Shown here: piece after piece, positions 45,583-54,888 of the stretch | Position numbering within the stretch: position 1 is the stretch's first letter | Layout of the letters: every line of letters starts with the position of its first letter | NCBI RefSeq assembly: GCF_031656215.1 | Contig: NZ_CP134228.1 | Coordinates: forward strand, 4,917,001 to 4,981,000 | DNA length: 64,000 nucleotides | Direction of reading: 5' to 3' | From: Mesorhizobium koreense | GTDB lineage: Bacteria; Pseudomonadota; Alphaproteobacteria; Rhizobiales; Rhizobiaceae | Notes under the pieces: generated by a model | What the model was told of the DNA's origin: nothing | The model's input: the letters and a program-made list of their open reading frames with translations, nothing else | Database searches by the model: none | Position numbers and translations under genes: made by a program

Positions 45583-47802
45583 ATGACCTACACCAATTTC
45601 GCGATAGAGACGGATGCGGACGGGATTGCGCTCGTCACCTGGGACATGCCGGACAAGTCGATGAACGTCTTCACCGAGGAAGTCATCGAGGAACTTGGCA
45701 AGATCGTCGATCAGGTGACGACGGATGCTGCCGTCAAGGGCGTAGTCATCACCTCGGGCAAGGAGAGCTTTTCCGGCGGCGCGGATCTCACCATGCTCCA
45801 GCGTATGCTCGGCCAGTTCCATGCGGAGGAGGCGAAAGACCACAAGAAGGCTACCACCCTCCTCTTCGAACATGCCGGTCGCATGTCGCAGCTCTTCCGC
45901 AAAATCGAGACTTCCGGCAAGCCGTGGGTCTCCGCCATCAACGGCACCTGCATGGGCGGCGCCTTCGAGCTTTCGCTTGCCTGCCATGGCCGGGTGGCCG
46001 CGGATTCGGAGAGCGTGAGGATGGCGCTGCCGGAGATCAAGGTCGGCCTCTTCCCCGGCGCGGGGGGCACACAGCGCGTGCCGCGTCTCGCCAATACGCA
46101 GGAAGCGCTGCAGATGCTAACCTCGGGCCAGACGCTGTCGCCGAAGAAGGCGAAGGCGATGAATCTCATCCACGATATTGTAGAGCCGGGCAAGCTCATC
46201 GACGCGGCGCAGGCGATGATCGCCGCCGGGCTGAAACCGGTCGCCCCATGGGACGAGAAGGGCTTTAAGCTGCCAGGCGGACCGGTCTATTCGGCGGCGG
46301 GCGCCAATCTTTGGCCGCCAGCCATCGCCATCCTGCGCCGCGAGACGCACGGCAACTACCCGGCCGCCGCCGCGATCTTGAAATGCGTCTATGAGGGGCT
46401 TCTGGTGCCCTTCGACACCGCGCTCTGCATCGAGCAGCGCTATTTCACCGAAATATTGAAGACGACCGAGGCGACGATGATGATCCGCTCGCTCTTCGTC
46501 TCGCTTCAGGAACTGAACAAGGGCGCGCGCCGCCCGGCCGACGTGCCGACGACGAAGTTCAAAAAGATCGGCGTGCTCGGCGCCGGCTTCATGGGCGCCG
46601 GCATCGCCTATGTGACGGCGAAGGCCGGTATCCCGGTCGTGCTGCTCGACCGCGACATGCCGTCAGCCGAAAAGGGCAAGGCGCATTCGGCGGGGCTGAT
46701 GGACGGGCTCATCAAGAAGGGCCGCGCCACCGAAGATGAGAAGGAAAAGCTCCTCTCGCTCATCACGCCGACGATGGACTATGCCGATATCGACGGCGCC
46801 GACCTCGTCATTGAAGCGGTGTTTGAGGATTCGGAAGTGAAAAAGGGCGCGACCGAGAAGGCGGAAGCGGTGCTCAAACCCGCCGCGATCTTCGCCTCCA
46901 ACACCTCCACCATCCCGATCACCGGGCTGGCGAAGAATTCGGTCCGGCCGAAGAATTTCATTGGCATCCATTTCTTCTCGCCGGTCGACCGCATGATGCT
47001 GGTCGAGATCATCCTCGGCAAGAAGACGGGCGAGAAAGCGCTGGCGACGGCCATCGACTATGTGCGAGCCATCAAGAAGACGCCGATCGTCGTCAACGAT
47101 ACGCGCGGCTTCTACGTCAATCGCTGCGTGCTGCGCTACATGTCGGAAGCCTTCAAGATGGTGATCGAGGGCGTGCCGGCGGCAATGATCGAGAATGCCG
47201 CCAAGCTCGCCGGCATGCCGGTCGGGCCGCTGGCGCTGACCGACGAGACGGCGATCGACCTCGCCCAGAAGATCATGAAGCAGACGATCCGCGACCTCGG
47301 CGAGAAGGCCGTCGATCCGGAACAGTTGAAGCTCATCAACACCATGGTCGACAAGCATGGCCGCTTCGGTCGCAAGAATGGCAAGGGCTTTTACGATTAT
47401 CCGCCGAAGCCGGCGAAGAAGAGCCTCTGGCCGGGGCTGAAGGACCTCTACAAGCAGCACAATCCAGACAAGATAGACGTCGAGGAACTGAAGGAGCGTT
47501 TCCTGGCAGTGATTGCGCTCGAGGCCGCGCGCGTCATGGAGGAACGCATCGTTACCGATCCGCGCGAGGCGGATGTCGGCTCGATCCTCGCCTTCGGCTT
47601 CGCGCCTTACACGGGCGGCGCGCTCTCCTACATCGACGGCATGGGGATGGATAGATTCCTCAAGCTCGCCAGGCACTTGCAGAAGAAATACGGTAAGGAG
47701 TTCAAGGCGCCGAAGCTTCTGGCCGATATGGCCAAAAAGGGCGAGACCTTCTACGACCGCTTCGATCCGTATCGCAAAAGGGAAGCGAAGAAGGCGGCCT
47801 GA
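45583..47802 (+). CDS. Fused enoyl-CoA hydratase / 3-hydroxyacyl-CoA dehydrogenase
   Basis: A 739-residue fusion carrying the second and third beta-oxidation steps. The N-terminal crotonase domain has SGKESFSGGADLTML and MGGAFELSLACHGRVAADSE. The dehydrogenase domain has the NAD motif IGVLGAGFMGAGIAY (near 328-342), HFFSPVDRMMLVEII, and a helical C-terminal part. This layout matches FadJ/FadB alpha subunits. It pairs with the thiolase upstream in the operon. Confidence 0.94.
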   Translation: MTYTNFAIETDADGIALVTWDMPDKSMNVFTEEVIEELGKIVDQVTTDAAVKGVVITSGKESFSGGADLTMLQRMLGQFHAEEAKDHKKATTLLFEHAGRMSQLFRKIETSGKPWVSAINGTCMGGAFELSLACHGRVAADSESVRMALPEIKVGLFPGAGGTQRVPRLANTQEALQMLTSGQTLSPKKAKAMNLIHDIVEPGKLIDAAQAMIAAGLKPVAPWDEKGFKLPGGPVYSAAGANLWPPAIAILRRETHGNYPAAAAILKCVYEGLLVPFDTALCIEQRYFTEILKTTEATMMIRSLFVSLQELNKGARRPADVPTTKFKKIGVLGAGFMGAGIAYVTAKAGIPVVLLDRDMPSAEKGKAHSAGLMDGLIKKGRATEDEKEKLLSLITPTMDYADIDGADLVIEAVFEDSEVKKGATEKAEAVLKPAAIFASNTSTIPITGLAKNSVRPKNFIGIHFFSPVDRMMLVEIILGKKTGEKALATAIDYVRAIKKTPIVVNDTRGFYVNRCVLRYMSEAFKMVIEGVPAAMIENAAKLAGMPVGPLALTDETAIDLAQKIMKQTIRDLGEKAVDPEQLKLINTMVDKHGRFGRKNGKGFYDYPPKPAKKSLWPGLKDLYKQHNPDKIDVEELKERFLAVIALEAARVMEERIVTDPREADVGSILAFGFAPYTGGALSYIDGMGMDRFLKLARHLQKKYGKEFKAPKLLADMAKKGETFYDRFDPYRKREAKKAA

Positions 47803-47808
47803 TCACGC

Positions 47809-48363
47809 ATGTATGTCTGGGCGAGACTGGCGCGCATGGCGGCCACGACGGGCCGCCGCGGGCCGTATCGGCTCGGCGGGGAAAGCCGTCTTTCCTTCCG
47901 CTGCCTGCCGAGCGATATCGACCGCAACATCCATCTGAACAATGCTCGCTACATGATGCTGGCCGATGTCGGCCGCATCGACATCTTCCTGCGCAGCGGC
48001 ATCTATCGTCTCTGCCGCGAGCGCGGCTGGGCGCCGATGATGGGCGGGCTGCAGGCCGCCTATGTGCGCGAGATCAAGCTGTGGCAGCGGTTCGAGGTCG
48101 TCACCACGATCGAGACATGGGAAGGCGGAGAGATGATCGGCCGACACCGCTTTCTGCTGGAAGACGGGCGCACGGCCGCGATCGTACTCACCACGGTCGG
48201 CATCTATGATTTGAAGGTCCGGCGCTTCGTGCCGATCGCCGAAATGTTCGGCCTTCTCGGCCAGCAAGGGACGCCGCGCCCGCTCGATCCGGCGGAGGCC
48301 GCCTTTCTCGCCTCGCATCGGAATTTGCGCATGTCGGTCAAGTCGCCGGAAGCCGCTTCCTGA
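47809..48363 (+). CDS. Thioesterase-family protein (4HBT-type hot-dog fold)
   Basis: A 184-residue protein with a hot-dog thioesterase pattern DIDRNIHLNNARYMMLADVG, as found in acyl-ACP/acyl-CoA thioesterase relatives such as THEM6. It starts 6 bases after the fused dehydrogenase and is the last gene of the operon. It may release free fatty acid or recycle CoA from dead-end acyl-CoAs. Confidence 0.85.
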   Translation: MYVWARLARMAATTGRRGPYRLGGESRLSFRCLPSDIDRNIHLNNARYMMLADVGRIDIFLRSGIYRLCRERGWAPMMGGLQAAYVREIKLWQRFEVVTTIETWEGGEMIGRHRFLLEDGRTAAIVLTTVGIYDLKVRRFVPIAEMFGLLGQQGTPRPLDPAEAAFLASHRNLRMSVKSPEAAS

Positions 48364-48446
48364 GGCCGTTGTTCTGGACAAAATCCAGCCCTGCCGGTAG
48401 AAGCGGGGCAAAGGTATTTTTTCCTGTATGGGAAGGGAGCACCTCC

Positions 48447-49097
48447 ATGCTCTCGCATGAACGTGTCTGGGCCGCGATAGACGCGCTTGCGGCGCGCTAC
48501 TCGCTTTCCGCCTCGGGGCTGGCGCGGCGCGCCGGTCTCGATTCCACTGCCTTCAACAGGTCGAAGCGCATGTCTGCCGACGGCCGACCGCGCTGGCCAT
48601 CGACCGAATCGCTCGCCAAGATCATCGAGGCTACGGGTTCCACACTCGACGAACTCTTCGCGCTGATCGAAGGGAAGCCGGCCGCCGACAATGACGCGCT
48701 GCCGAGACAGGTATCGCCGGTGCCGCTGGTCGGCTTCGCGCAGGCCGGTGCAGGCGGTTTCTTCGACGACGCCGGTTTTCCGGCCGGCGAGGGCTGGGAC
48801 CTGATCGAGCTTCCCGGCCGCGCGCCGGAGGGCACCTACGCGCTCGGCATACAGGGCGATTCCATGCTGCCGCTTTACCGGCACGGCGACATACTGATCG
48901 TCGATCCGAACGCGCCCGTCCATCGCGGCGACCGGGTGGTGGTCAAGACGGCCGGCGGCGAGGTGATGGCCAAGGTGCTGGAGAAACAGACGACCAAGGC
49001 TATCGCTCTTCTCTCGCTCAATCCCGAGCACGAGAACCGCACGATCCCCATGACCGAGGTCGAGTGGGTCGCGCGGGTCATCTGGGCGAGCCAGTAA
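48447..49097 (+). CDS. S24-family HTH regulator (LexA-like peptidase fold)
   Basis: A 216-residue regulator: an N-terminal helix-turn-helix (LSASGLARRAGLDSTAFNRS) followed by an S24 peptidase-fold domain with the nucleophile in GDSMLPLYRHGD (Ser) and the partner lysine in VVVKTAGGEVMAK. The segment FAQAGAGG contains an Ala-Gly that could be the self-cleavage site. The start at 48447 follows gggaaggga. Such proteins act as SOS-like or phage-type repressors. No prophage is seen here. Confidence 0.87.
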   Translation: MLSHERVWAAIDALAARYSLSASGLARRAGLDSTAFNRSKRMSADGRPRWPSTESLAKIIEATGSTLDELFALIEGKPAADNDALPRQVSPVPLVGFAQAGAGGFFDDAGFPAGEGWDLIELPGRAPEGTYALGIQGDSMLPLYRHGDILIVDPNAPVHRGDRVVVKTAGGEVMAKVLEKQTTKAIALLSLNPEHENRTIPMTEVEWVARVIWASQ

Positions 49098-49106
49098 GCC
49101 GGCGCG

Positions 49107-49829
49107 TTGTCCGTCCTCAAGCGCACCGCGCTCGTTCTTGTCGGCATCGCGCTGGTGGCGGCACTGTGGATCGGCGGGCAATCCCTAATCAGGCGGCAGG
49201 GCTCGGACGCGGAAGCGCCCCGACGGAATACCGCTCCGCCGGAGGAAACACAGGTAACTAAGCTTCCCTCCGAAAAACCTCGCCGAAGCCAGGGGACAGA
49301 GGCCGCGCAAATCCGCCGGGTCGCGCCCGGCAGCATCGCCGAACCGGACATCACCGGACCGCTGGAACGTATCGCTCCGAGGGATCCGCTCACCGCAGCC
49401 ACCAAGCCGCTGAAGCGCGAGCCCTTCGGGCCGCCCGTGCCGCAAGGCACGCTGCTCTATCGCCCTGTCGCGGCGGCGGCCGGCGAGATCAAAGCCGACG
49501 GCCATGACGTCCGCCTTGCGGGCATAGAAGTGACGCCGGCCGACCGGACCTGCAAGGACGACAACGGCAAGAAGTGGCCCTGCGGCACCATGGCGCGAAC
49601 CGCCTTTCGGGCCTGGATACGCGGCCGCGCCGCCTCCTGCGACGTGCCTTCGCACGCCGGCGAAATCACCACGCAATGCACGCTTGACGGTGAGAACATG
49701 GCGCTATGGCTTGTCCGCAACGGCTGGGCGGAAAGCGCCGACGGCCAATATGACGAGGCCGAGGCAATGGCCCGGAAGGAAAAGAAAGGACTGTTCGGCC
49801 CCTCGCCGCTCGGCGCGGCGGAAGAATAG
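49107..49829 (+). CDS. Thermonuclease-like (SNase fold) exported or anchored protein
   Basis: A 240-residue protein with an N-terminal membrane span (about 6-23) and a C-terminal segment like staphylococcal nuclease (DVRLAGIEVTPADRTCKDDN, RNGWAESADGQYDEAEAMAR). The essential nuclease arginines and acidic metal ligands cannot be assigned with certainty, so activity is unproven. The start is TTG at 49107, 9 bases after the S24 gene, so the two are likely cotranscribed. Confidence 0.75.
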   Translation: MSVLKRTALVLVGIALVAALWIGGQSLIRRQGSDAEAPRRNTAPPEETQVTKLPSEKPRRSQGTEAAQIRRVAPGSIAEPDITGPLERIAPRDPLTAATKPLKREPFGPPVPQGTLLYRPVAAAAGEIKADGHDVRLAGIEVTPADRTCKDDNGKKWPCGTMARTAFRAWIRGRAASCDVPSHAGEITTQCTLDGENMALWLVRNGWAESADGQYDEAEAMARKEKKGLFGPSPLGAAEE

Positions 49830-49837
49830 GCCCCCGC

Positions 49838-51115
49838 CTATATCCTGTGCCGCCTGTGCACCGATGGCGGGCGACCCAGCAATGACAGGGTCATTTCCCG
49901 GCGCGGCCGCTCGGCCACGAGCTTGCCTCTGGCGATGACGCAAAGCCGCTCGGCGCGCAGCCTGATCGCCTCGATCGGATTGCCGGCGTCGAGCACGACG
50001 AGGCTGGCGCGCTTGCCGACGGCGAGGCCGTAATCCTCCAACCCCATGATGGCGGCACTCTCGGTCGTCACCATGTCGAAGCATCTGCGCATGTCGGCGG
50101 GGCTCGTCATCTGCGCCACATGCAGCCCCATGAAGGCGACGTCGAGCATGTCGGCGGTGCCGAGCGAATACCAGGGATCGAGCACGCAGTCCTGACCGAA
50201 CCCGACGCGGATGCCGGCCTTCAGCATTTCCGGCACGCGCGTCATGCCGCGCCTTTTCGGATAAGTGTCGTGGCGCCCCTGCAGCACGATGTTGATGAGC
50301 GGATTGGGGATCGCCGCCATGCCGGATTCGGCAATCAGCGGCAGGAGTTTCGAGACATAGTAGTTGTCCATCGAATGCATGGAGGTCAGGTGCGAGCCGA
50401 CCACCCTGCCCGCCAACCCGAGCCTCTGCGTCTCAAAGGCAAGCTGCTCGACGTGGCGCGACAACGGATCGTCGGTCTCGTCGCAATGCATGTCCACCAT
50501 CAGGCCGCGTTGGGCGGCTATCTCGCAAAGCTCCGTCACCGAGCGACGGCCATCCTCCATGGTGCGCTCGAAATGCGGGATGCCGCCGACGACATCAACG
50601 CCTAGGTCGAGCGCGCGCAGCGTGTTCGCCTTCGCGTTGGCGCTCCGGTAAAAGCCGTCCTGCGGAAAGGCAACGAGTTGCAGGTCGACATAGGGCGCGA
50701 CCTCTTTTTTCACCTCCAGAAGCGCCTCCACCGCTAAAAGCCGGTCGTCGCAGACGTCGACATGGGTGCGGATGGCGAGCAGGCCCATGGAGACGGCCCA
50801 GTCGCAATAGCGGAGCGCCCTTTCCTTCACTGCCTCGTGCGTCAGGAGCGGCTTCAACTCGCCCCAAAGCGCGATGCCTTCCAGAAGCGTGCCCGACGCG
50901 TTGATGCGCGGAATGCCATAGGAAAGCGTAGCGTCCATATGGAAATGCGGATCGACGAAGGGTGGCGAGACAAGATTACCCGCCGCTTCGACGATCTGTC
51001 CGGCGTCACTTTCAAGCCTGGATTCGATGGCGGCGATCCACCCGCCGGAAATGCCTATATCGGCGATCGTGCCGTCGGGCAGAATGCCCTGTCTCAACAG
51101 AATGTCGAAGGCCAT
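49838..51115 (-). CDS. Amidohydrolase, cytosine-deaminase (CodA)-like
   Basis: A 425-residue TIM-barrel amidohydrolase. Metal-ligand motifs match CodA: HFHMD near the start, RTHVD, HCDETDDPLSRHV, GSHLTSMH and GQDCVLDPWYSLGT (Asp309). E. coli CodA has GHDDVFDPW at the last place, so the second Asp of CodA is a cysteine (C310) here. That residue contacts substrate, so cytosine may not be the substrate. It is last in the LacI-ABC gene set and may act on the imported compound. An upstream promoter is possible (51146-51175). Confidence 0.88.
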   Translation of the reverse strand: MAFDILLRQGILPDGTIADIGISGGWIAAIESRLESDAGQIVEAAGNLVSPPFVDPHFHMDATLSYGIPRINASGTLLEGIALWGELKPLLTHEAVKERALRYCDWAVSMGLLAIRTHVDVCDDRLLAVEALLEVKKEVAPYVDLQLVAFPQDGFYRSANAKANTLRALDLGVDVVGGIPHFERTMEDGRRSVTELCEIAAQRGLMVDMHCDETDDPLSRHVEQLAFETQRLGLAGRVVGSHLTSMHSMDNYYVSKLLPLIAESGMAAIPNPLINIVLQGRHDTYPKRRGMTRVPEMLKAGIRVGFGQDCVLDPWYSLGTADMLDVAFMGLHVAQMTSPADMRRCFDMVTTESAAIMGLEDYGLAVGKRASLVVLDAGNPIEAIRLRAERLCVIARGKLVAERPRREMTLSLLGRPPSVHRRHRI

Positions 51116-51145
51116 GCGGTGCGGGAACCTGTTGGAGGAAGTTTT

Positions 51146-51175
51146 ACTCTAGCGGGCCGTTAAGGAAGCTGACAA
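51146..51175 (-). promoter_or_regulatory. Possible internal promoter for the amidohydrolase gene
   Basis: On the minus strand, TTGTCA (51170-51175) and TAGAGT (51146-51151) are 18 bases apart, 30 bases before the amidohydrolase ATG. The 124-base gap to the LacI gene leaves room for it. Matches are only partial, so this is tentative. Confidence 0.3.
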
Positions 51176-51239
51176 GCGTTTGGCCGCCCCCTCTCCGGTT
51201 TCGCTTCGCTCCCATGAAGAGAAGCAAGGAAAGGTAGAG

Positions 51240-52280
51240 CTACGCCGTCGCGCCTTCCACGATCTCATAGCCGGTATCGATAATGGTCGGCTCGGGAGGA
51301 CGCAGGGGCGTTTCGAGGATATGGGTCGCAGCGATCCGGCCGATCGTGTCCCGGCGCGAGCGGATAGTCGAAAGCGGCATCGGCAGGGACTGGCCGATCT
51401 CCAGAGCGTTGAAGCCGAAAAGCGCCAAATCCTCGCGCGGCCTGATGCCGGCGGCAAGACAGTGGAAGAAGCCGCCGACCGCCATGTCGTCGTTGGAGAA
51501 GACCACTACATCGAGCGCCGGTTCTCGCTCCAGCAGTTCGGCAAGGAGCCTCCTGCCGCCTTGCGTCGAGGTCGGGAATTCGGCGGCCGCCTCGGCAAAC
51601 AGCGAAAGACCGGCCTCGGAAAGCCCGCGCATCATGCCCTCATAGCGGAGGGCCGCGCGCGGGTCGCGCGCCCGGTCGAGGCCGACATAGCCGAAGCGGC
51701 GGTAGCCGCGCGCGCAAAGGTGCCTGGCAGTGTCGTAACCGGCAGCACGGTGCGAAAAGCCCACGCCCAGATCGAGCGGGGCGGAATCGATGTCCATGAT
51801 CTCGGCGACGCGGCCGTGGGCGCGAGCCAGCATCAGCCTTGTCGCCGCCGTATGGTTGACGCCGGAGACGATCATCGCCGCGGGCTGCCAGGCGAGCAGC
51901 GATGCGACAATGCGCTCCTCTTCCGCCTCGTCGTAATCGGTGACGCTGACCACCGGCTGATAGCCCGCCGGCGCCAGAACGGAATGGATTCCGCCGAGAA
52001 CATCGGCGAAAACATTGTTGGTGAGCGAGGAAAGAACGACGCCGATCAGGTTCGAGCCGGCCGAGGCAAGGGTCCCGGCGATGCGGTTCGGCATATATCC
52101 CAGATGTGCGACGGCCGTCATGACACGCTCGCGCGTCTTAAGCGAGATCGGCCCCTTGTCGCGCAGTACGCGCGACACCGTTATCTCGCTGACGCCCGCG
52201 CGCTCCGCGACATCGGCCAGCGTGTAGTTTCTTCTTCGCCCGCCCGCGGACCGCCGGCGACTGTCAGGCGGCGCCCGCAC
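51240..52280 (-). CDS. LacI-family transcriptional regulator
   Basis: A 346-residue LacI/GalR repressor. The HTH and hinge helix lie at about residues 18-75 (YTLADVAERAGVSEITVSRV, then RIAGTLASAGSNLIG). The C-terminal part has a periplasmic-binding fold (SLTNNVFADVLGGIHSVLAP). Sequence resembles the GntR (gluconate) branch. It starts with a GTG that overlaps the permease stop, so it is translated with the transporter. The two palindromes before the binding-protein gene are its likely operators. Confidence 0.93.
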   Translation of the reverse strand: MRAPPDSRRRSAGGRRRNYTLADVAERAGVSEITVSRVLRDKGPISLKTRERVMTAVAHLGYMPNRIAGTLASAGSNLIGVVLSSLTNNVFADVLGGIHSVLAPAGYQPVVSVTDYDEAEEERIVASLLAWQPAAMIVSGVNHTAATRLMLARAHGRVAEIMDIDSAPLDLGVGFSHRAAGYDTARHLCARGYRRFGYVGLDRARDPRAALRYEGMMRGLSEAGLSLFAEAAAEFPTSTQGGRRLLAELLEREPALDVVVFSNDDMAVGGFFHCLAAGIRPREDLALFGFNALEIGQSLPMPLSTIRSRRDTIGRIAATHILETPLRPPEPTIIDTGYEIVEGATA

Positions 52281-53298
52281 GTTCGTTCTCGCGCAAATTC
52301 TGCACGTAGACGTTTATGATCAGCGCGAGCAGCAGGATGATGCCGCGGATCAGGATCTTCAGGAAGCTGTCGATGTTGATGTGGTCCAGACCGTTATTGA
52401 GCACACCGAGGATCAGAAGGCCGATGATGGTGTTGCCGATGCCGCCGCGTCCGCCAAACAGGCTGGTGCCGCCGACCACAACCGCGGCGATGGCGTCGAG
52501 CAGGTAGCCGTCGAACTCGTTCTGCTGGGCGCTGCCGAAATAAGCGACGCCGAGCATGCCCGCCACGCCGGAGCACACCGCGCCGATGACCATCACGGCG
52601 GCAAGGATAAGCTTGACGTTGACGCCGGAATATTCCGCCGCCTCGCGATTGCCGCCGACCATGAAGACATAGCGCCCGAAGCGCGTATAGGTCAGCACGA
52701 TATGACCGGCGGCCAGGAAGATGCACAGGACGATGACGATCCAGGGTATGCCGTGGAACGAGGCCGAGCCCAGTGTCGAGACCAGATCCGGCACAGCATA
52801 GGCGATCTGGCCGCGCACCAGGAGTGCGCAGATGCCGGCGGCGATCTGCATCATGGCGAGCGTCATGATGAAGGATGGGATGCCGATGACCGTCAGGCCG
52901 AAGGCGTTGATCAGCCCGAGTACCGCGCAGGAGGCGAGCGCGAGCATGATCGCAGCCCAGCCCGGGAGCGGTACGTTGGCGATGTTCACGTAGGATTCCT
53001 GCAACGTGAAATAGGCAACCACGATGCCGGCGGCGTTGGCGACGGCCGCAATGGAAAGGTCGATCTCCGCACACAGGATGACGAATGTCAGCCCGACGGC
53101 GATAATGCCGGAGACCGATATCTGTGTCATGATATTGGCGACGTTGTTCATCGAAAGGAAGGCGGGGCTCGCAATCGCGAAGAAGGCGACAAGCACGATC
53201 AGCGTCGCGAAAGGCGCGATGTTGCGCATCTGGTTGCGCACGAAGGCAAGCGCCTGGGAGCGACTGGTGCGATCGGCCTCGTCAACGGAAACGGTCAT
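52264..53298 (-). CDS. Sugar-type ABC transporter permease (RbsC-like)
   Basis: A 344-residue permease with about ten spans of the BPD_transp_2 family. It has the ribose-permease segment AAVVVGGTSLFGGRGGIGNT and an N-terminal FATLIVLVAFFAIASPAFLS. The start MTVSVDEADR at 53298 has a gaggagg ribosome-binding site. It forms a transporter with the two-domain ATPase and Tat-exported binding protein upstream. Substrate class includes sugars, nucleosides and other small polar molecules. Confidence 0.92.
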   Translation of the reverse strand: MTVSVDEADRTSRSQALAFVRNQMRNIAPFATLIVLVAFFAIASPAFLSMNNVANIMTQISVSGIIAVGLTFVILCAEIDLSIAAVANAAGIVVAYFTLQESYVNIANVPLPGWAAIMLALASCAVLGLINAFGLTVIGIPSFIMTLAMMQIAAGICALLVRGQIAYAVPDLVSTLGSASFHGIPWIVIVLCIFLAAGHIVLTYTRFGRYVFMVGGNREAAEYSGVNVKLILAAVMVIGAVCSGVAGMLGVAYFGSAQQNEFDGYLLDAIAAVVVGGTSLFGGRGGIGNTIIGLLILGVLNNGLDHINIDSFLKILIRGIILLLALIINVYVQNLRENERAGAA

Positions 53299-53309
53299 GG
53301 AGGGCCTCC

Positions 53310-54830
53310 TCACGCGGCTTCGAGAAGCCGGTCCTTGCTGATCTTTTCTCCGGCGAATTCCCGCACTATCCGCCCTTTCTTCATGACGAGGATACGGTCA
53401 GCGAGCGACAGCACCGTCTCCGGCTCCGTCGAGACGACCAGGATACCCATCCCCTCGTCGCGCAATTTGCGCACGATCTTCACTACGTCCTCCTTGGCGC
53501 CGACATCCATGCCGCGCGTCGGCTCGGCCAGCACCAGCACCTTCGGCGGCCATGTCAGCCATTTGGCGAGCGCCACCTTCTGCTGGTTTCCGCCCGACAG
53601 GTTCTGCAGCAGGACATTCACGCGTGGCGGCCGGATGGAAAGGGATTCGACATGCCTGTTGGCGATCCGCCGCTCCTCGGCCGGCTTGAGCCACAGGCGC
53701 GCGATGCGGCCAAGCACACTGATCGACACGTTCTTGTAGACCGGCTCGGAATAAAAAAGCATGGAGCGCCGGCTTTCCGGCACGAAGGCGATACCCGCTC
53801 GCCGCGCCTGGGCGGTGTTTCTCAACCTGAGCCTTTTGCCCTCCAGCGTGAGCGAGCCTGCCGCCGGCCTGATCTTGCCGAACAGCGTGCGCGCCAGTTC
53901 GAGCTGGCCACAGCCCATGAAGCCGTAGACGCCAAGCACCTCGCCGGCGCGCACGTCGAGCGACACGCCGGCGAAGGCGCGGCCGGCACCGAGATTGCTG
54001 GCCGAAAGCACTACCGGCGCATCGGGCTTGCTGTCGAGCGCGATGTCGTCGGTATAGCTCTCTTCCAGACCCTCATGGCCAGAACCGATCATGCGATCGA
54101 TCAGCCAAGCCTTGTCGACCTTCGAAGCCTGTTCGGTGATCACGCGGCGGCCGTTGCGGAAAACCGTCACCGTATCGGAAATGGTTAGAATGTCGTCGAG
54201 GAAATGCGAGATGAAGACGATCGAGCGGCCGCTGGCGCGCACCTTGCGCACCACCTCGAACAAGCGCTCGACCTCAGGCGGCGAGAGCGCCGAGGTCGGC
54301 TCGTCGAGGATCACGATACGCGCGCCGGAGAAAAGCACGCGGGCAAGCTCGATCAACTGCTGCAGGCCGATCGCCAGCGAGCCCATGCGTATGCGCGGGT
54401 CGACGTCGATGCCGAGGCTGGCAAGCTGCTCGCGCGCGCCGGCGACCATGCCGCGCCAGTCGACGATGCCGCCTTTCGTCAATTGCTTGCCGAGATAGAC
54501 ATTCTCGGCGACGGTAAGGTCGGGGACGATGCTCAGTTCCTGGTGCACCATGCCGATGCCGGCATCGAGCGCATCGCGCGCCGAACGGAAATGCACCGGC
54601 TTGCCGTCGATCAGCATTTGTCCCTGATACTGGGCATAAACGCCGGCGATGATCTTCATCATGGTCGACTTGCCGGCACCGTTTTCGCCGACAAGGCCGT
54701 GCACCTCGCCGGCCTTCAGCACGAAATCGACATCGCGCAGCGCAGCAACGCCGCCGAAGGATTTCGAGATGGATCGCATCTCCAGGCGCGGCGGGGCTCC
54801 GTCGGCGGCTTTGTCAGCCTCAGCGTTCAT
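53310..54830 (-). CDS. Sugar-type ABC transporter ATP-binding protein, two nucleotide-binding domains (RbsA-like)
   Basis: A 506-residue fused ATPase. The first domain has Walker A GENGAGKSTMMK and Walker B VILDEPTSAL. The second has a degenerate loop GFMGCGQLELA and signature NLSGGNQQKVALAKWL, as is normal for RbsA/MglA-type proteins. It starts after the binding protein gene, beyond a stable hairpin, and its end is 11 bases from the permease start. Confidence 0.93.
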   Translation of the reverse strand: MNAEADKAADGAPPRLEMRSISKSFGGVAALRDVDFVLKAGEVHGLVGENGAGKSTMMKIIAGVYAQYQGQMLIDGKPVHFRSARDALDAGIGMVHQELSIVPDLTVAENVYLGKQLTKGGIVDWRGMVAGAREQLASLGIDVDPRIRMGSLAIGLQQLIELARVLFSGARIVILDEPTSALSPPEVERLFEVVRKVRASGRSIVFISHFLDDILTISDTVTVFRNGRRVITEQASKVDKAWLIDRMIGSGHEGLEESYTDDIALDSKPDAPVVLSASNLGAGRAFAGVSLDVRAGEVLGVYGFMGCGQLELARTLFGKIRPAAGSLTLEGKRLRLRNTAQARRAGIAFVPESRRSMLFYSEPVYKNVSISVLGRIARLWLKPAEERRIANRHVESLSIRPPRVNVLLQNLSGGNQQKVALAKWLTWPPKVLVLAEPTRGMDVGAKEDVVKIVRKLRDEGMGILVVSTEPETVLSLADRILVMKKGRIVREFAGEKISKDRLLEAA

Positions 54831-54857
54831 CCTCGTTCAGCCATATCGCGGGGATGG

Positions 54858-54877
54858 GGGCCGGCTTTCGCCGGCCC
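54858..54877 (-). terminator. Intercistronic hairpin with GAAA tetraloop after the binding-protein gene
   Basis: On the transcribed minus strand GGGCCGGC-GAAA-GCCGGCCC forms a perfect 8-base stem with a GNRA loop, between the binding protein (stop 54889) and ATPase (start 54830). No T-run follows, so it should stabilise the upstream message or slow read-through, raising binding-protein expression over the membrane parts, as at 21494-21546. Confidence 0.65.
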
Positions 54878-54888
54878 GTTCGGAAACA

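Noticed and set aside
48447-49097. A prophage, from the S24 repressor-like gene
   Set aside because: No integrase, structural or lysis genes are near, and both flanks are ordinary chromosomal genes.
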